Source: Arsukibacterium ikkense (GTDB lineage: Bacteria; Pseudomonadota; Gammaproteobacteria; Enterobacterales; Alteromonadaceae). From it: a stretch of DNA of 64,000 bases. The notes under the pieces were generated by a model that saw only the letters and a program-made list of their open reading frames with translations, had not been told where the DNA came from and made no database searches. A program made the translations under genes and the position numbers. Below are positions 46,595 through 58,773 of the stretch, piece by piece. The DNA lies in NCBI RefSeq assembly GCF_000987775.1, contig NZ_LAHO01000016.1, positions 59,731 through 123,730 of the forward strand. Reading direction: 5' to 3'. Each line of letters begins with the position of its first letter. Position 1 is the stretch's first letter.

Positions 46595-47911
46595 TTATTG
46601 CTCGTTATAACGCAGCCATTGTGGCTGCACCCGCAACTGTGCCGGTTGTTGTTGCACACTCTGGCTACTAACGGCTACGCCACTGCAGTTGCTATTATTG
46701 ATATAGGCCAAAGCTTCTGCATACAGGGGGTCATTACTGACGCCCCAGTCACCTGCTACCGTGGCATTTACCTGGCAATTTGGCATTAAACCGTCGAAGT
46801 AATCACCAAAATCCAGCGCATTAACGGTTTGAAAGTTAATGGCGAATAAACGATAACCAGCTACCCTGTCAGGCATCTGACCGACTGGCTTACCGCACGT
46901 TGTTTCGCCAATTTGCACCACATCGATAAAGGGGCTCAGAGCATTGATCACCAGCTCACTGGAAGAACAACTACCTGCGGTAGTAAGCACAAATACCCGA
47001 GGTAAATTCAGGTTAGTTCTGCCGGCACCCAACGCAAAAGTGACTGTACTGTTTTTACTGGTATTTTTATCGTTGTAGCGATATTTAACAAAGGTTTTGC
47101 CCTGTAAGCGTGGCAAAGCAATGTGCGAACTTAACTGGTTGGCGACCCGGATTAACCCTCCGCCGTTATAACGCACATCCAACACCAACTCATCAATATT
47201 TTGCTGAGCAAAATAACTGAATGCCTGTTCCAGTTCAGTTTCCGATAATTCGATAAAGGTGTTAAACACCAGATACCCTACTTTTTTCTCAGCAACCTGA
47301 CTAACCGAGCGATGCATTACCGTATTGGTGCTGACCGTTCCTTTAACAAAATCGGCCTGCTGCTGGCTGCTGTCAGGCTTACGCCAGACAAAATTGCGAA
47401 CCACGCCCTCTTCGTTTGGGCCATAGATATCGTCATTAGTAGCGGTGCCTGCATCCAGCCTGGCTAACCATTCCGCCACGCTGATACCGTCTATTTCCAT
47501 AATTTTATCAGCCCTGCGCAAGCCTCGCTGGGCTGCGGATCCGGCATCGAACACATACAACACCTGTAATGCGGTATTGTTATCCGTGCGTTGAGTAGCA
47601 AAACCGAAGCCGAAAAAAACGGCATTAATATAGCGATCCTGATATTGCTGCTCTGTTATGACAAAGCTGTAACGGTCACGATCAGCCAGCACCCGGCTTA
47701 AGTAAGCGGCAGGGGTGCTAAACGCCAGTGGGTCAACACCGGTTTTCAGTTCGTTGTACCACAGATAGTCAGCGTGCAGCTTACAATACAACTGACTGTT
47801 AATATCATTACGGCCACACTCAGCGATGTTATTGTCAGCACTGTCGCTACTATCAGAGCCACCACAACCAGCCAGCACAAGGCAACACGCCATAACCAGG
47901 AACTTGTTCAT
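46595..47911 (-). CDS. S41-family peptidase, probable lipoprotein
   Basis: A 438-residue protein with a lipoprotein signal (LAGC at about residue 16) followed by a Ser/Asp linker. A PDZ-like region (SAAQRGLRRADKIMEIDG) precedes the S41 protease core. The nucleophile is probably the Ser in TTAGSCSSSELVINAL, and VGYLVFNTF and DELVLDVRYNGGG are typical of C-terminal processing proteases. It may process envelope proteins, but its target is unknown. It lies between purA and motX, where E. coli has nsrR. Confidence 0.83.
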   Translation of the reverse strand: MNKFLVMACCLVLAGCGGSDSSDSADNNIAECGRNDINSQLYCKLHADYLWYNELKTGVDPLAFSTPAAYLSRVLADRDRYSFVITEQQYQDRYINAVFFGFGFATQRTDNNTALQVLYVFDAGSAAQRGLRRADKIMEIDGISVAEWLARLDAGTATNDDIYGPNEEGVVRNFVWRKPDSSQQQADFVKGTVSTNTVMHRSVSQVAEKKVGYLVFNTFIELSETELEQAFSYFAQQNIDELVLDVRYNGGGLIRVANQLSSHIALPRLQGKTFVKYRYNDKNTSKNSTVTFALGAGRTNLNLPRVFVLTTAGSCSSSELVINALSPFIDVVQIGETTCGKPVGQMPDRVAGYRLFAINFQTVNALDFGDYFDGLMPNCQVNATVAGDWGVSNDPLYAEALAYINNSNCSGVAVSSQSVQQQPAQLRVQPQWLRYNEQ

Positions 47912-47940
47912 CAGACACCTCTCACATTGATGGTTACAGC

Positions 47941-47980
47941 GTATAAAAAAACGCCACCAAATGGCAGCGTTTTTTTATAC
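47941..47980 (-). terminator. Rho-independent terminator of purA
   Basis: An almost perfect inverted repeat: a 14-bp outer stem GTATAAAAAAACGC/GCGTTTTTTTATAC and inner GCCA/TGGC with one bulged A. T runs occur on both strands, so it can act in both directions. Confidence 0.88.
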
Positions 47981-47987
47981 GAGTGCG

Positions 47988-49349
<1,362 letters not shown>

Positions 49350-49353
49350 TTAC

Positions 49354-49383
49354 CAAAAAAAAGCCGGTTTTTTATTCGGCTTG
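49354..49383 (-). terminator. Rho-independent terminator of the PLP-enzyme gene
   Basis: On the minus strand AAGCCG and CGGCTT form a 6-bp stem with a 10-base loop, followed by eight T residues. It lies just beyond the stop at 49400, so it ends the transcript of the kynureninase-like gene. Confidence 0.75.
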
Positions 49384-49399
49384 CCGTAAATGCCAATAA

Positions 49400-50563
49400 T
49401 CAGGCTTGTCGCAGACAAGATAAATCAAAGGAACTACCGATTTGGTACAAGCCAAAGCCAAACCGCAAACGGTCTGCGCGATAGTCGGTAAAAATGTCAT
49501 TGTTTTTTAAAAAAGCAGCCAGTTCAGCGACTTCACAGGTACTGGCCAGTTTAAAAGTGAAAAAATGGCCATGTTGTTCCGGGTCGTTTAACAGTAAATT
49601 GTGCGAATTAAGTTTCGGATGCTGCTGGCGTGCCAGCTCAGTCATAAAGCTCTGCTGCAACTGCTGCACATACTGATGAATACGGCCCACGGTGATGCCC
49701 TGTTGTTTCAATAACAGCAATACCGCATGCAGCCGGTATAGGGCGGTATAATCCATGGTCGCACCGGCAAAGTGATTACCATCCTTGCTGTATAACACCA
49801 GAGCTGATTTTTCCGCCGCTAAGGTACCAAATTCGGCAAACCAGCCGGTATACCAGGGCCGTTGCTGGCTACCGGGCGGTACCGCCATAAAACAGCACCC
49901 CTCACCACCCTGGGCGTATTTATAACTGCCCGCCAGATAAAAGGCGCGCTCGGCAACCGCTGATAAATCGGTCGGTAGTGCCATAAAGCCATGATATCCG
50001 TCAATCACCAGCATGGCGTCGCTTACCTCTGCCAGCGCCATGACAAAACCCGCTAAATCAGTTATCGCGTAACCAGAGTTAAAAAACACCTGACTACAAA
50101 ATATCATATCCGGCTGCTGTGCCGAAGCGGCGGCAATAAAGCGTTCGGTAAAGCTGGCAAAGGGCTCAGTCGGCACGGTGATGAGTTCAATGTTATCAAA
50201 CTCGGCCAAGCGCTTCGCCTGGCGCTGAAAACTGTAAAACTCGCTGTCGGTGCTTAACACCTTAAGCGGTTTAGTTAAATCAAAACAACTAAACAACCGC
50301 ATCACTAATTCATGGGTATTACCGGCAAAAACAATTTGCTCTGGTGTGGGCAGGTTCAGTACATCTGCAATCAATTGCTGGGTCTGCGGTATCACTGCAC
50401 CAAATATATGCTGCCATTTATCGTCTACCAAACGGGCACTGTCGTCCCAATAGGCAATGGTGGCATCGCGGGTAACATCAGGCCAGTAGTGATGTGAGTG
50501 GCTGGTAAAATGCTGCTTACCCTGATTGGCCTGTAAAAAGCGCTGATAAAATTGTTGATACAT
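49400..50563 (-). CDS. Class V aminotransferase-fold (kynureninase-like) protein
   Basis: A 387-residue PLP enzyme. The PLP lysine is in LAGSYKYAQGGEG (about residue 214), with the phosphate Asp in MLVIDGYHGFMA and SQVFFNSGY in front. The SYKYxxGGxG pattern resembles kynureninase, but the overall sequence is short (kynureninases are about 415) and no other kyn gene is near. Its specific reaction is unknown. It sits alone between the purA and hflC terminators, where E. coli has yjeT. Confidence 0.75.
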   Translation of the reverse strand: MYQQFYQRFLQANQGKQHFTSHSHHYWPDVTRDATIAYWDDSARLVDDKWQHIFGAVIPQTQQLIADVLNLPTPEQIVFAGNTHELVMRLFSCFDLTKPLKVLSTDSEFYSFQRQAKRLAEFDNIELITVPTEPFASFTERFIAAASAQQPDMIFCSQVFFNSGYAITDLAGFVMALAEVSDAMLVIDGYHGFMALPTDLSAVAERAFYLAGSYKYAQGGEGCCFMAVPPGSQQRPWYTGWFAEFGTLAAEKSALVLYSKDGNHFAGATMDYTALYRLHAVLLLLKQQGITVGRIHQYVQQLQQSFMTELARQQHPKLNSHNLLLNDPEQHGHFFTFKLASTCEVAELAAFLKNNDIFTDYRADRLRFGFGLYQIGSSFDLSCLRQA

Positions 50564-50591
50564 AATAACTCCGCTGTCTTTCGCTCAGACA

Positions 50592-50615
50592 AAAAAGGCC
50601 CTTGCGGGCCTTTTT
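50592..50615 (-). terminator. Rho-independent terminator of hflC
   Basis: Perfect hairpin AAAAAGGCCC/TTGC/GGGCCTTTTT directly downstream of the hflC stop codon (50631) on the minus strand, with T runs on both strands. Confidence 0.88.
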
Positions 50616-50630
50616 AATACAGATGATAAG

Positions 50631-51512
50631 TTAGTTTTGCACTTTATCTGACTTCATATATTTAAAGAAGTCATTATCCGGTTGCACTACCAGAATATCG
50701 TCTTTGCTGTTAAAGCTGTTCCGATACGCTTCCAGGCTGCGCACAAAAGAGTAAAACTCAGCATTGCGGTTGTACACATCAGCATACACCCGGGCAGCTA
50801 ACGCATCACCTTCACCGCGCACTGAACGTGAGTTACGCTCGGCATCTGCCAGCATTACCGTAACGCGGGCGTCGACATCGGCGCGGATAATCTCTGATTG
50901 CTCACGACCACGGGCACGATGCTCATCAGCTACTGCTTTTCGCTCGGCGCGCATCCGGGCAAAAATTGACTCACTGATCTCCGTTGGCAGGTTAATTTGT
51001 TTAACCCGTACGTCAATCACTTCGATACCCAGCTCGTTAGCCGCAGCGGCAGCTTGCGCCAGGGCGCTTTGCATCAGCTGAGTTCGCTCGCCAGAAACAA
51101 TCTCCTGAATGGTACGGGTACCAAACTCAGTACGCAGGCCGTTGTTGATATATTGCTTTAACAGCACTTCAGCCTGAGCAGAAATACCACCGGTTGACAG
51201 AAAGTAAGCGCCAAAATCTTTAATCCGCCATTTTACATAACTGTCGACCAATAAATCTTTTTTCTCAGCGGTGACAAAACGGTCTGGCTGGTCATCCAAA
51301 GTTTGCACCCTGGAGTCAAGCTTACGTACCATTTCTATCATCGGTATTTTTATGTGTAAACCCGGTTCATACACTACAACCTGACCAGTAGCATCACGCT
51401 GAATTTTGCCAAACTGCGTAACAATAGCGCGTTGCCCCTCCGGCACCACGAATAAGGCGGAAACCACAATAAGCGCAACAACGACAATAATTGCAATAAT
51501 AAAGTTTTTCAT
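50631..51512 (-). CDS. hflC: HflC, SPFH-family modulator of FtsH protease
   Basis: A 293-residue inner-membrane SPFH/band-7 protein with one N-terminal membrane anchor (residues 4-24), the SPFH domain and a long coiled coil (RAERKAVADEHRARGREQSE). With HflK it forms a cage around FtsH. It starts 3 nt after the hflK stop. The family role is known from E. coli. Confidence 0.95.
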   Translation of the reverse strand: MKNFIIAIIVVVALIVVSALFVVPEGQRAIVTQFGKIQRDATGQVVVYEPGLHIKIPMIEMVRKLDSRVQTLDDQPDRFVTAEKKDLLVDSYVKWRIKDFGAYFLSTGGISAQAEVLLKQYINNGLRTEFGTRTIQEIVSGERTQLMQSALAQAAAAANELGIEVIDVRVKQINLPTEISESIFARMRAERKAVADEHRARGREQSEIIRADVDARVTVMLADAERNSRSVRGEGDALAARVYADVYNRNAEFYSFVRSLEAYRNSFNSKDDILVVQPDNDFFKYMKSDKVQN

Positions 51513-51515
51513 AAA

Positions 51516-52655
51516 TTAGCCCCTTCCGCTACGCGTCGTACTACCACGTACCGTATCCTGCCGCGGCGTGATGGTATCACTGCTACGGGCTGGCAATGGC
51601 ATTGGGTTCGCACTGTTGCTACCGGTACTGCCGCCACCTTGCTTCATTAGCTGGTCTAACGGTAAATACATAATATTATTGCTGTTTTTCACGTCAACCA
51701 ATACCTTTGACGTATTGCTATAAACGTATTCCATGGTCTCCAGATACAGGCGGTCACGGGTGACTTTCGGTGCAGCCAGATATTCTGGTAACAGCCGTTC
51801 AAAGCGGGCTACTTCACCCTGGGCTTTCAACACAATTTGCTGCTTATACGCTTCGGCTTCCTGCATAACCCGGTTAACCTGACCACGAGCCCGTGGTTCG
51901 ATTTCTCTGGCATAAGCAGTCGCTTCCTGCACAAAACGCTCCTGATCTTCCTGCGCTTTAATTGCATCATCAAAAGCATCACGCACCTCTTCTGGTGGCC
52001 GTGCATCGCGGAAGTTAACATCAACCAGGGTGATACCCATGTTATACGGTTCGATAATGCCTTCCAGCTCCTGACGGGTATTTTGGCGCACCACTTCCCG
52101 GCCACGGGTTAACACGTCATCCATGATGGAATGACCAATTACGAAACGCAGCGCGGCGTCTGTTGCCTCACCTAAACTGCGATCAGCATTCACCACTGAA
52201 AACAAATAATCCCGGGCATTGAATATCCGGTACTGTACTTCGAACGTTACCCGCACCAGATTTTGATCCTGGGTCAGCATAAAGCCATCGGCACGCAGTG
52301 ATTTTACTTCCTGCACGTTTACCGGCGTTACCGTATCGACAAAGGTCGGTTTCCAATGAATACCTGCACCAACTTCAGTGTGGTACTGGCCAAACCGCAA
52401 GATCACCCCGCGTTCAGCATCTTTAATGGTGTAGAAACCACTTATGCCCCATACCACAGCGGCAATAACCAAAATCAGGATAAACGCAGCTGAAGCACCA
52501 TTGCCTGATGACTTATTACCACCACCAAAAATACCGCCAAATTTTTTGCCAAAGTTGCGGAATACTTCATCTAAATCGGGTGGACCCTGGTCACGACCAC
52601 CCTGTTTCCAGGGGTCGTTGTTTTTGCCATTGTTACCCGGCTCATTCCAAGCCAT
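51516..52655 (-). CDS. hflK: HflK, SPFH-family modulator of FtsH protease
   Basis: The 379-residue partner of HflC. A glycine-rich cytoplasmic N-terminus (NEPGNNGKNNDPWKQGG, GGIFGGGNKSSGNG), one membrane segment (about residues 58-75), the SPFH domain with ERGVILRFGQY, and a C-terminal Ser/Thr/Arg-rich tail are seen. ATG 52655 is preceded by GGAG and matches the family MAWNEPG start; the frame runs on to 52667. Confidence 0.95.
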   Translation of the reverse strand: MAWNEPGNNGKNNDPWKQGGRDQGPPDLDEVFRNFGKKFGGIFGGGNKSSGNGASAAFILILVIAAVVWGISGFYTIKDAERGVILRFGQYHTEVGAGIHWKPTFVDTVTPVNVQEVKSLRADGFMLTQDQNLVRVTFEVQYRIFNARDYLFSVVNADRSLGEATDAALRFVIGHSIMDDVLTRGREVVRQNTRQELEGIIEPYNMGITLVDVNFRDARPPEEVRDAFDDAIKAQEDQERFVQEATAYAREIEPRARGQVNRVMQEAEAYKQQIVLKAQGEVARFERLLPEYLAAPKVTRDRLYLETMEYVYSNTSKVLVDVKNSNNIMYLPLDQLMKQGGGSTGSNSANPMPLPARSSDTITPRQDTVRGSTTRSGRG

Positions 52656-52695
52656 GTTTAACTCCATCTCAAGTTATAAATTAAAGGTTAATGTA

Positions 52696-53991
52696 TCAAA
52701 TAACAGGCGCTATGACGATATAGTTTTCCAACTCACCATCGCTTTGCTTTAACATCCGGGCCCATTGCGCTACCGATAACCGGATATCCAACCAACATGT
52801 CCCCTGTTCGTCAAAGCGTTCAGCGCTGATGACCTGCTGCTCATGTAACTTTGCCCGCCAGGCCGCACATTGCGGCGGTAACGCTAAGCTTAGCTGTAAA
52901 TGCTCTACCGACAGCAGGTTAGCGATGGCTTGCTGTAACAGCAGCATCCCCTCACCCGTCAGAGCGGACAAATAGACGGCCCGCGGCAGGCCATCATCAC
53001 CATATTCTATACGGGCGCTCTGGCCAAACTGATCGACTTTATTAAACACCTGCAGCTGCAACACCTCCGCAGCGTCAATATCTGTTAACACTTGCTGTAC
53101 CGAGGCTATGTTATCTTCTTTTCTGGGATCTGCGCCATCAATCACGTGCAGTTGTAAATCAGCGTCGCGGGTTTCCTGCAAGGTAGATTTAAACGCAGCC
53201 ACTAAATTATGGGGTAAATGACGGATAAAACCGACGGTATCAGCCAGCACTATGGGCCCGAAATTGTCCAGTTTAATCTGGCGCAGGGTCGGGTCTAATG
53301 TCGCAAACAGTTGATCTGCAGCATACACTGTGGCAGACGTTAACCGGTTAAACAGAGTTGATTTTCCAGCATTGGTATACCCCACTATCGACACCACAGG
53401 CGTTGCACTGCGTTGCCGGGCTTTACGCCCCTGCTCACGCTGGGTGCTGATTTTTTCCAGCCGCTGCAATAACGCCCGCACCCGCTCACGCAGCAGGCGT
53501 CTGTCGGTTTCCAATCGGGTTTCACCCGGGCCGCGTAAACCAATACCGCCTTTTTGCCGTTCAGCATTGTCCCAGCCCCGCACCAGGCGAGAGGCTAAAT
53601 GCTGCAGCTGAGCCAGTTCCACTTGCAGCTTACCTTCATAGGTGCGTGCACGCTGGGCAAAAATATCAAGAATAAGGGTGGTGCGATCTATCACTCTGGC
53701 CTGGAACAACTGCTCCAGATTACGGGTTTGACTGGGACTTAACACATGGTTAAAAATAACCACAGAAGCCGCAAATTGCTCAACCGCGTCTTTGATTTCT
53801 TCGGCTTTACCAGAGCCGACAAACAAGCGGGTATCAGGTGCGCTGCGATTAGCAGTAATCGTATGCATAGCAGTCACGTTCGCAGAAGCTACCAGCATGG
53901 TAAGCTCCTGCAAATCTTCGTTGCTATGCTCTTGCGGAAAATTTACATGAACCAGAATAGCTTGTTCTGCAAGCTCAGCTAAGTCAAACAA
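52696..53991 (-). CDS. hflX: GTPase HflX, TTG start
   Basis: Ribosome-associated GTPase that splits stalled 70S ribosomes. In the 431 residues the N-terminal HflX domain has VLSPSQTRNLEQLFQARVIDRT, followed by GGIGLRGPGETRLETDRRLL and the G domain with G1 GYTNAGKSTLF, DTVGFIRHLP and NKVD. It starts with TTG 53991; the encoded MFDLAE matches MFD-x-Y-D of E. coli HflX. It lies 21 nt beyond hfq in the hfq-hflXKC cluster. Confidence 0.95.
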   Translation of the reverse strand: MFDLAELAEQAILVHVNFPQEHSNEDLQELTMLVASANVTAMHTITANRSAPDTRLFVGSGKAEEIKDAVEQFAASVVIFNHVLSPSQTRNLEQLFQARVIDRTTLILDIFAQRARTYEGKLQVELAQLQHLASRLVRGWDNAERQKGGIGLRGPGETRLETDRRLLRERVRALLQRLEKISTQREQGRKARQRSATPVVSIVGYTNAGKSTLFNRLTSATVYAADQLFATLDPTLRQIKLDNFGPIVLADTVGFIRHLPHNLVAAFKSTLQETRDADLQLHVIDGADPRKEDNIASVQQVLTDIDAAEVLQLQVFNKVDQFGQSARIEYGDDGLPRAVYLSALTGEGMLLLQQAIANLLSVEHLQLSLALPPQCAAWRAKLHEQQVISAERFDEQGTCWLDIRLSVAQWARMLKQSDGELENYIVIAPVI

Positions 53992-54012
53992 GCGCTATTG
54001 CTCCTGGCGTTA

Positions 54013-54276
54013 TTATTCCACATCCTCGCCTTCACTGTCGCCCTGACCGGCGCCATGGCTCACCATGGTGTTAACTGCCCGGGATGGCACAACAGTAGAG
54101 ATAGCGTGCTTGTAAACCATTTGGCTTACCGTGTTTTTCAGCAAAATGACGAATTGATCAAAAGACTCAATCTGCCCCTGCAGTTTAATTCCATTCACCA
54201 GATAAATAGCGACCGGAATGCGCTCGCGTCTTAAGGTGTTTAAAAATGGATCTTGTAAAGATTGGCCCTTTGCCAT
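54013..54276 (-). CDS. hfq: RNA chaperone Hfq
   Basis: An 87-residue Hfq. The Sm1 motif ([39 protein letters not shown]) and Sm2 motif ([11 protein letters not shown]) are complete, with the conserved Arg patch RRER on the rim. A short acidic tail ([11 protein letters not shown]) replaces the longer E. coli C-terminus. It follows miaA after 91 nt that hold only an AT-rich leader, where an hfq promoter may lie. Confidence 0.98.
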   Translation of the reverse strand: MAKGQSLQDPFLNTLRRERIPVAIYLVNGIKLQGQIESFDQFVILLKNTVSQMVYKHAISTVVPSRAVNTMVSHGAGQGDSEGEDVE

Positions 54277-54367
54277 GTGCCGCTTTCCTTTTTTTTATTA
54301 GTGAGCTGTATATAGGTATTATTTTTTTTATTTCAAGTTGTTAAAGCTAACTTTTTTTCCATCTTAT

Positions 54368-55294
54368 CTAGCTTAGCGAAGAAAGTACCGCTTGCAAGTT
54401 TTCTGTGGCACTGGCTTCACTTTTTAACCAGATGACACCCGGCCAGCCCCGCAGCCAGGTAAGCTGTCGCTTGGCCAGTTGCCGGGTAGCCGCGATCCCT
54501 CTGGCCACCATCTCATCGTAACTATAATCACCGTCCAGATACTGCCAGACCTGGCGATAACCAACACAGCGCATGGCTGGCAAGTCTGGATGCAAGGCCA
54601 CGCGGCGCTGCAGATTGGCCACTTCCTCAACAAAACCACTGGCCAGCATTTGCTCAAATCTTAGCGCTATACGCTGATGCAATACCGCACGATCAGTAGG
54701 TGCAATGGCAAATTGGTGTACTTTAAACGGAAAAGGTTCCCCTTTTTCTGCAGTTAATTCCGTCATGGTTTTGCCGGTTAACCTATACACTTCCAGCGCC
54801 CGGTTAATCCGCTGCGGATCGTTTGGATGAATACGCTGGGCCGATACCGGGTCAATCTGTTGCAATTGCTGGTGCAATGCTTGCCAGCCTTTGCTGGCTG
54901 CTTCGGCCTCTAATGCTGCCCGGATTTTACTGTCAGCAGCCGGCAAGGGTGAAATACCGTCAAGCAACGCTTTAAAGTACAACATGGTGCCACCGACAAA
55001 AATCGGGATCCGGCCCCGGCGCTGAATTTCACTAATCAACCGTAACGCATCATCCCGGAAATCGGCTGCGGAATAACTTTGCTCAGGTTCCAGTATATCC
55101 ACTAAATGATGTGGCGCCTGCAGCAGCTCTGCTGCCGTCGGCTTAGCTGTACCAATATCCATACCGCGGTAGATTAATGCACTGTCGACACTGATAAGCT
55201 CGGCCGGCAAGTGCTTTAGTAGTTCTATCGCCAAGGCAGTTTTACCGGATGCCGTCGGCCCCATAATAAATATAACAGGTAAACTACTACTCAT
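54368..55294 (-). CDS. miaA: tRNA dimethylallyltransferase MiaA
   Basis: Adds the isopentenyl group to A37 in tRNAs reading UNN codons. In the 308 residues the P-loop is [12 protein letters not shown] (about 11-22), followed by [41 protein letters not shown] and [18 protein letters not shown] 55294 overlaps the mutL stop (ATGA); the frame runs on to 55504 only as a reading-through of mutL. Confidence 0.96.
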   Translation of the reverse strand: MSSSLPVIFIMGPTASGKTALAIELLKHLPAELISVDSALIYRGMDIGTAKPTAAELLQAPHHLVDILEPEQSYSAADFRDDALRLISEIQRRGRIPIFVGGTMLYFKALLDGISPLPAADSKIRAALEAEAASKGWQALHQQLQQIDPVSAQRIHPNDPQRINRALEVYRLTGKTMTELTAEKGEPFPFKVHQFAIAPTDRAVLHQRIALRFEQMLASGFVEEVANLQRRVALHPDLPAMRCVGYRQVWQYLDGDYSYDEMVARGIAATRQLAKRQLTWLRGWPGVIWLKSEASATENLQAVLSSLS

Positions 55295-56997
55295 GGCGAT
55301 ACCTGCTGGCTTAGCGCCAGGATACTGTTGCTTAAGTCTAAAGGTACAGCATGCCAGTGCTGGCTGTCGGTGAGTAACCCGGCAAAATAGTGTATCAGCG
55401 TATCGCCACTGAGCCAATTGGATGAAAGTAGCATAGACAACAGCGCCGCACTGCCTGCCAGCGCAGTAGTGGCAGCCAACAGGGGCGCCGCTTGTAACAA
55501 CCACTGACTAAGTGGCGTTGCCCGCAGCCAGGGGGCTACCGCCCGCAGCACCGCAGTATTGTCGTGCAGCAAAATATCAAAACCTAACTGCTGTAACAGG
55601 CTCGCCGCAGCCAGTAGCTGTTGTTTTTCAGTCACCGTCAGCTGTAAGCGCAGCGGCAGCAATAATGGCACTTTGCTGTTATCAGCAAGCCAGTGCGGCG
55701 CCAGCGTCATGGCTAAATCCACTAATACCAGCCCTTGCGCCCGTTGCGCCACCGCATAACGTCCGCCAGCCGCCAGCATTGCCGGCCCGGCGCTAACATG
55801 GCCAGCCGCAGGCACTGCAACCGCATGCGCCAGCTGTAAATATTGTATTTGCTGCTGTGTCTGGCTGGCCGGCGGATGATCATGCCTGGCGCCAGAGCGG
55901 TAAGTGGCCGGCCTGACATTGGCCTGGCCTGCCTGCGTGGCGACCTGATAAGCCGCTGCCGTATTGGCAACCTGTGGTGGCGCTGCTGCCGGCTCATCAG
56001 TTAGCTGTGCCAGAGCATCACTTAGCGCACTAACCACAAAATCATGCACCAGCCGGGCCTGATGAAAACGCACTTCATGCTTTGCCGGATGCACATTAAC
56101 ATCAACCTCGGCCGGGTCAATCTCCAGAAACAACACAAAACCGGGTTGCTGCTCCTGGCTTAAGCGCTCGCCATAAGCCTGGCGGATCGCATGATTCAGT
56201 AATTTATCACGCATCATCCGGCCATTAACATAACTGTACTGGCACAGCGGTTGCTGCTGACACGCTTGCGGCGCCAGCAGCCAGCCACTGAGTTTCAGGC
56301 CGCCATAACTGTTTTCAATAAAGGCGGCGTGTTCGGCAAAGGCTCTGCCACACAAGGCGGCCACCCTTTTCTGACGGGCGATAAGCGTAGTAGCTTGTGG
56401 CAAGCGCCGGACACTCTGGCCATTATGATTTAACTGCCAGCTGACATCGAACCGGCTGAGTGCCAGACGCTTGACCAGCTCATCAATATGGCTGAACTCG
56501 GTTTTATCAGTGCGTAAAAACTTGCGCCGGGCGGGCGTGTTAAAAAATAAATCGACCACTTCAATACTGGTGCCATCTGGATGGGCAGCCGGTTTTACCG
56601 TTACCGTCATGTCACGCCCTTCGGCCTGCGCCTGCCAGGCGGCGGTTTGCCCAGCCGGTTTTGAGGTCAGGGTCAGCCGTGATACCGAGCTGATACTGGC
56701 TAAGGCTTCGCCGCGAAAACCGAGACTGGTTATCTGCGCTAAGTCGTTCAGCTCACTGATTTTACTGGTGGCATGCCGGCTTAATGCCAGCACCAGCTCA
56801 TGCTCTGCTATCCCTGCGCCATTATCGCGGATGCGGATAAGCTTACTGCCGCCTTTTTCAATATCAATATCAATCTGACTGGCACCGGCATCCAGGCTGT
56901 TTTCCACCAGCTCTTTCACCACCGAGGCCGGGCGTTCCACCACCTCACCGGCGGCAATCTGATTGGCCAGTTGCGGTGGCAGAATCTTAATGCTCAT
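55291..56997 (-). CDS. mutL: DNA mismatch repair protein MutL
   Basis: A 568-residue MutL. The GHKL ATPase has [41 protein letters not shown] and [12 protein letters not shown] Gln/Ala-rich linker (about 330-390) precedes the C-terminal dimerisation domain, which lacks the DQHA-x2-E endonuclease motif, as in species with MutH-type strand choice. It is 2 nt after amiB. Confidence 0.96.
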   Translation of the reverse strand: MSIKILPPQLANQIAAGEVVERPASVVKELVENSLDAGASQIDIDIEKGGSKLIRIRDNGAGIAEHELVLALSRHATSKISELNDLAQITSLGFRGEALASISSVSRLTLTSKPAGQTAAWQAQAEGRDMTVTVKPAAHPDGTSIEVVDLFFNTPARRKFLRTDKTEFSHIDELVKRLALSRFDVSWQLNHNGQSVRRLPQATTLIARQKRVAALCGRAFAEHAAFIENSYGGLKLSGWLLAPQACQQQPLCQYSYVNGRMMRDKLLNHAIRQAYGERLSQEQQPGFVLFLEIDPAEVDVNVHPAKHEVRFHQARLVHDFVVSALSDALAQLTDEPAAAPPQVANTAAAYQVATQAGQANVRPATYRSGARHDHPPASQTQQQIQYLQLAHAVAVPAAGHVSAGPAMLAAGGRYAVAQRAQGLVLVDLAMTLAPHWLADNSKVPLLLPLRLQLTVTEKQQLLAAASLLQQLGFDILLHDNTAVLRAVAPWLRATPLSQWLLQAAPLLAATTALAGSAALLSMLLSSNWLSGDTLIHYFAGLLTDSQHWHAVPLDLSNSILALSQQVSP

Positions 56998-56999
56998 AC

Positions 57000-58313
57000 T
57001 CAGGGGATCCGTAAAACCTGGCCGATACGAATACTGTCATTAGCCAGTTTATTGTGGCTACGTAGCGCGTCCACCGACACATCATAACGCTGGGCCAGCA
57101 ACGACAACGATTCACCCGCCTGCACTTTATGCTCCCGGCTGCGTTGCTGGGCAAATAGCGAGTCGGCCGGTGGCGCTTGCTGAAAATGCCGTTTTAACGC
57201 AGTAAATAAAGACTGTGCCAGCCGCGCCTGATGGCTGCTATTGCGCAGTTGCTGCTCTTCCTGCGGGTTGGAGATAAACCCTACCTCCACCAGAATAGAC
57301 GGAATATCTGGCGATCTGAGCACTCCTAAACTGGCCGCTTGCGGCTGTGCTTTATGTAAGCGGGTGATTTTAGCCAGCTCGGTTAACACCTGGTTAGCGG
57401 CCTGGTGTGCCGTTACCATGGAATGGTTCATCGATAAATCCAGCACGGTTTGTGCCAGATAACGCTCATTGGCAGAGTCACGAATAACCTCTGCTACCCC
57501 GCCCAGCAGTTCGCCATGGCGCTCGGTTTGTTCCAGCATCCGCCCCACCTCAGTGGTGGCCCGACGTAACGACAACACCCACACCGCCGCCCCGCGCGGT
57601 TGCGGTGAGGTAAAGGCATCAGCGTGAATAGACACCAGTAAATCGGCTTGCATACTGCGGGCGATATCCGTACGGCGGTTGATATGCACATAGTAATCGC
57701 CAGTACGCACCAGTAACGATTTCATGCCGGGTTCTTTATCGATAAGCTCGGCCAGCCGGCGGGCAATCGGCAGGGTCAGATTTTTTTCATAAGTACCGGT
57801 AGGGCCGATAGAGCCAGGGTCTTCGCCGCCATGGCCGGCGTCGATGGCAATCACAATATCGCGGGCGGCGCGGATACTGCGGGGCGGCTCTCTTGTTAGT
57901 CTGGCGTTGTCATCAGGCAGGTCAATAACCAGCCTGTGGCCATAGGGTGCAGTAGGCGTTAAGGCAAACACCGTCGGTTTAACCGCGTTGGTTAAATCCA
58001 GCACAATACGCATGCTGTTATTATCACCACTGCTACGAATTGCTTTAATCAGCTTTGACTCGCCATTAATCGCCGGCAGTGCCGCACTACCATTGGTGTT
58101 AGTCAGGTCGATAACCAGCCGGTCAGGCTTATCCAGGCTAAAACTTTTATATTCAGGGGCAGCCGACAAATCGAGTACCACCCGGGTATTATCGGGCGAA
58201 GGCCAAATGCGGATGCTCTGCACCTGATTACTGGCATAACTTAACGCTGAAAAAAACCATAAGATGGTTAACCCGGCGCAGCTAAGAAATTGTTTATTAT
58301 TTTTTTTCATCAT
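57000..58313 (-). CDS. amiB: N-acetylmuramoyl-L-alanine amidase AmiB
   Basis: Cleaves septal peptidoglycan during daughter-cell separation. In the 437 residues a signal segment is followed by an AMIN domain ([18 protein letters not shown]), the zinc amidase with [17 protein letters not shown] and the catalytic [11 protein letters not shown], and a C-terminal LysM repeat ([18 protein letters not shown]). The tsaE-amiB-mutL-miaA-hfq order is conserved and supports AmiB. It overlaps tsaE by 17 nt. Confidence 0.92.
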   Translation of the reverse strand: MMKKNNKQFLSCAGLTILWFFSALSYASNQVQSIRIWPSPDNTRVVLDLSAAPEYKSFSLDKPDRLVIDLTNTNGSAALPAINGESKLIKAIRSSGDNNSMRIVLDLTNAVKPTVFALTPTAPYGHRLVIDLPDDNARLTREPPRSIRAARDIVIAIDAGHGGEDPGSIGPTGTYEKNLTLPIARRLAELIDKEPGMKSLLVRTGDYYVHINRRTDIARSMQADLLVSIHADAFTSPQPRGAAVWVLSLRRATTEVGRMLEQTERHGELLGGVAEVIRDSANERYLAQTVLDLSMNHSMVTAHQAANQVLTELAKITRLHKAQPQAASLGVLRSPDIPSILVEVGFISNPQEEQQLRNSSHQARLAQSLFTALKRHFQQAPPADSLFAQQRSREHKVQAGESLSLLAQRYDVSVDALRSHNKLANDSIRIGQVLRIP

Positions 58314-58773
58314 CTCTTATTGCATCTATTATGGCGCAGCCTGTGGCTGTGCCAGCACTGATTACCACTTGCCGCTGTGCGTCAAGATAGCTTAAGTGTA
58401 TGTCGAGATCAGGTTCTGGTAAATAACCCTGTCCCTGCTCTGGCCATTCCAGTAAACACAAGCTCTGGCTATGGAAATAATCGCGTATCCCCATAAACTC
58501 CAGTTCTTCCGGATCGGCCAACCGGTACAAATCAAAATGGTACACCGTTAAATCAGCTAACTGGTAAGGCTCTACCAGAGTGTAGGTTGGACTTTTCACA
58601 TTGCCCTGATGACCAAGCGCATGCAATATGCCGCGGCTGAACGTGGTTTTACCCGCCCCCAGGCTACCATGTAAAAAAAGCACCTGGCCACCTTTTAATC
58701 CCGCCGCCAACCGGCCCGCCAGGGCCAGGGTGGCAGCTTCATCTGCCAGTACTGTTGTATATTTCGTTATCAC
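58297..58773 (-). CDS. tsaE: tRNA threonylcarbamoyladenosine biosynthesis protein TsaE
   Basis: ATPase partner of TsaB/TsaD in making t6A37. The 158 residues contain the P-loop [27 protein letters not shown] and [19 protein letters not shown]. It overlaps amiB at its 3' end. Upstream, where E. coli has nnr, there is no gene in the 213 bases before queG. Confidence 0.95.
   Translation of the reverse strand: MITKYTTVLADEAATLALAGRLAAGLKGGQVLFLHGSLGAGKTTFSRGILHALGHQGNVKSPTYTLVEPYQLADLTVYHFDLYRLADPEELEFMGIRDYFHSQSLCLLEWPEQGQGYLPEPDLDIHLSYLDAQRQVVISAGTATGCAIIDAIRDDEKK

Noticed and set aside
55295..55504. Extended MiaA N-terminus of 70 residues
   Set aside because: It is only the mutL 3' region read in another frame; MiaA homology starts at 55294.
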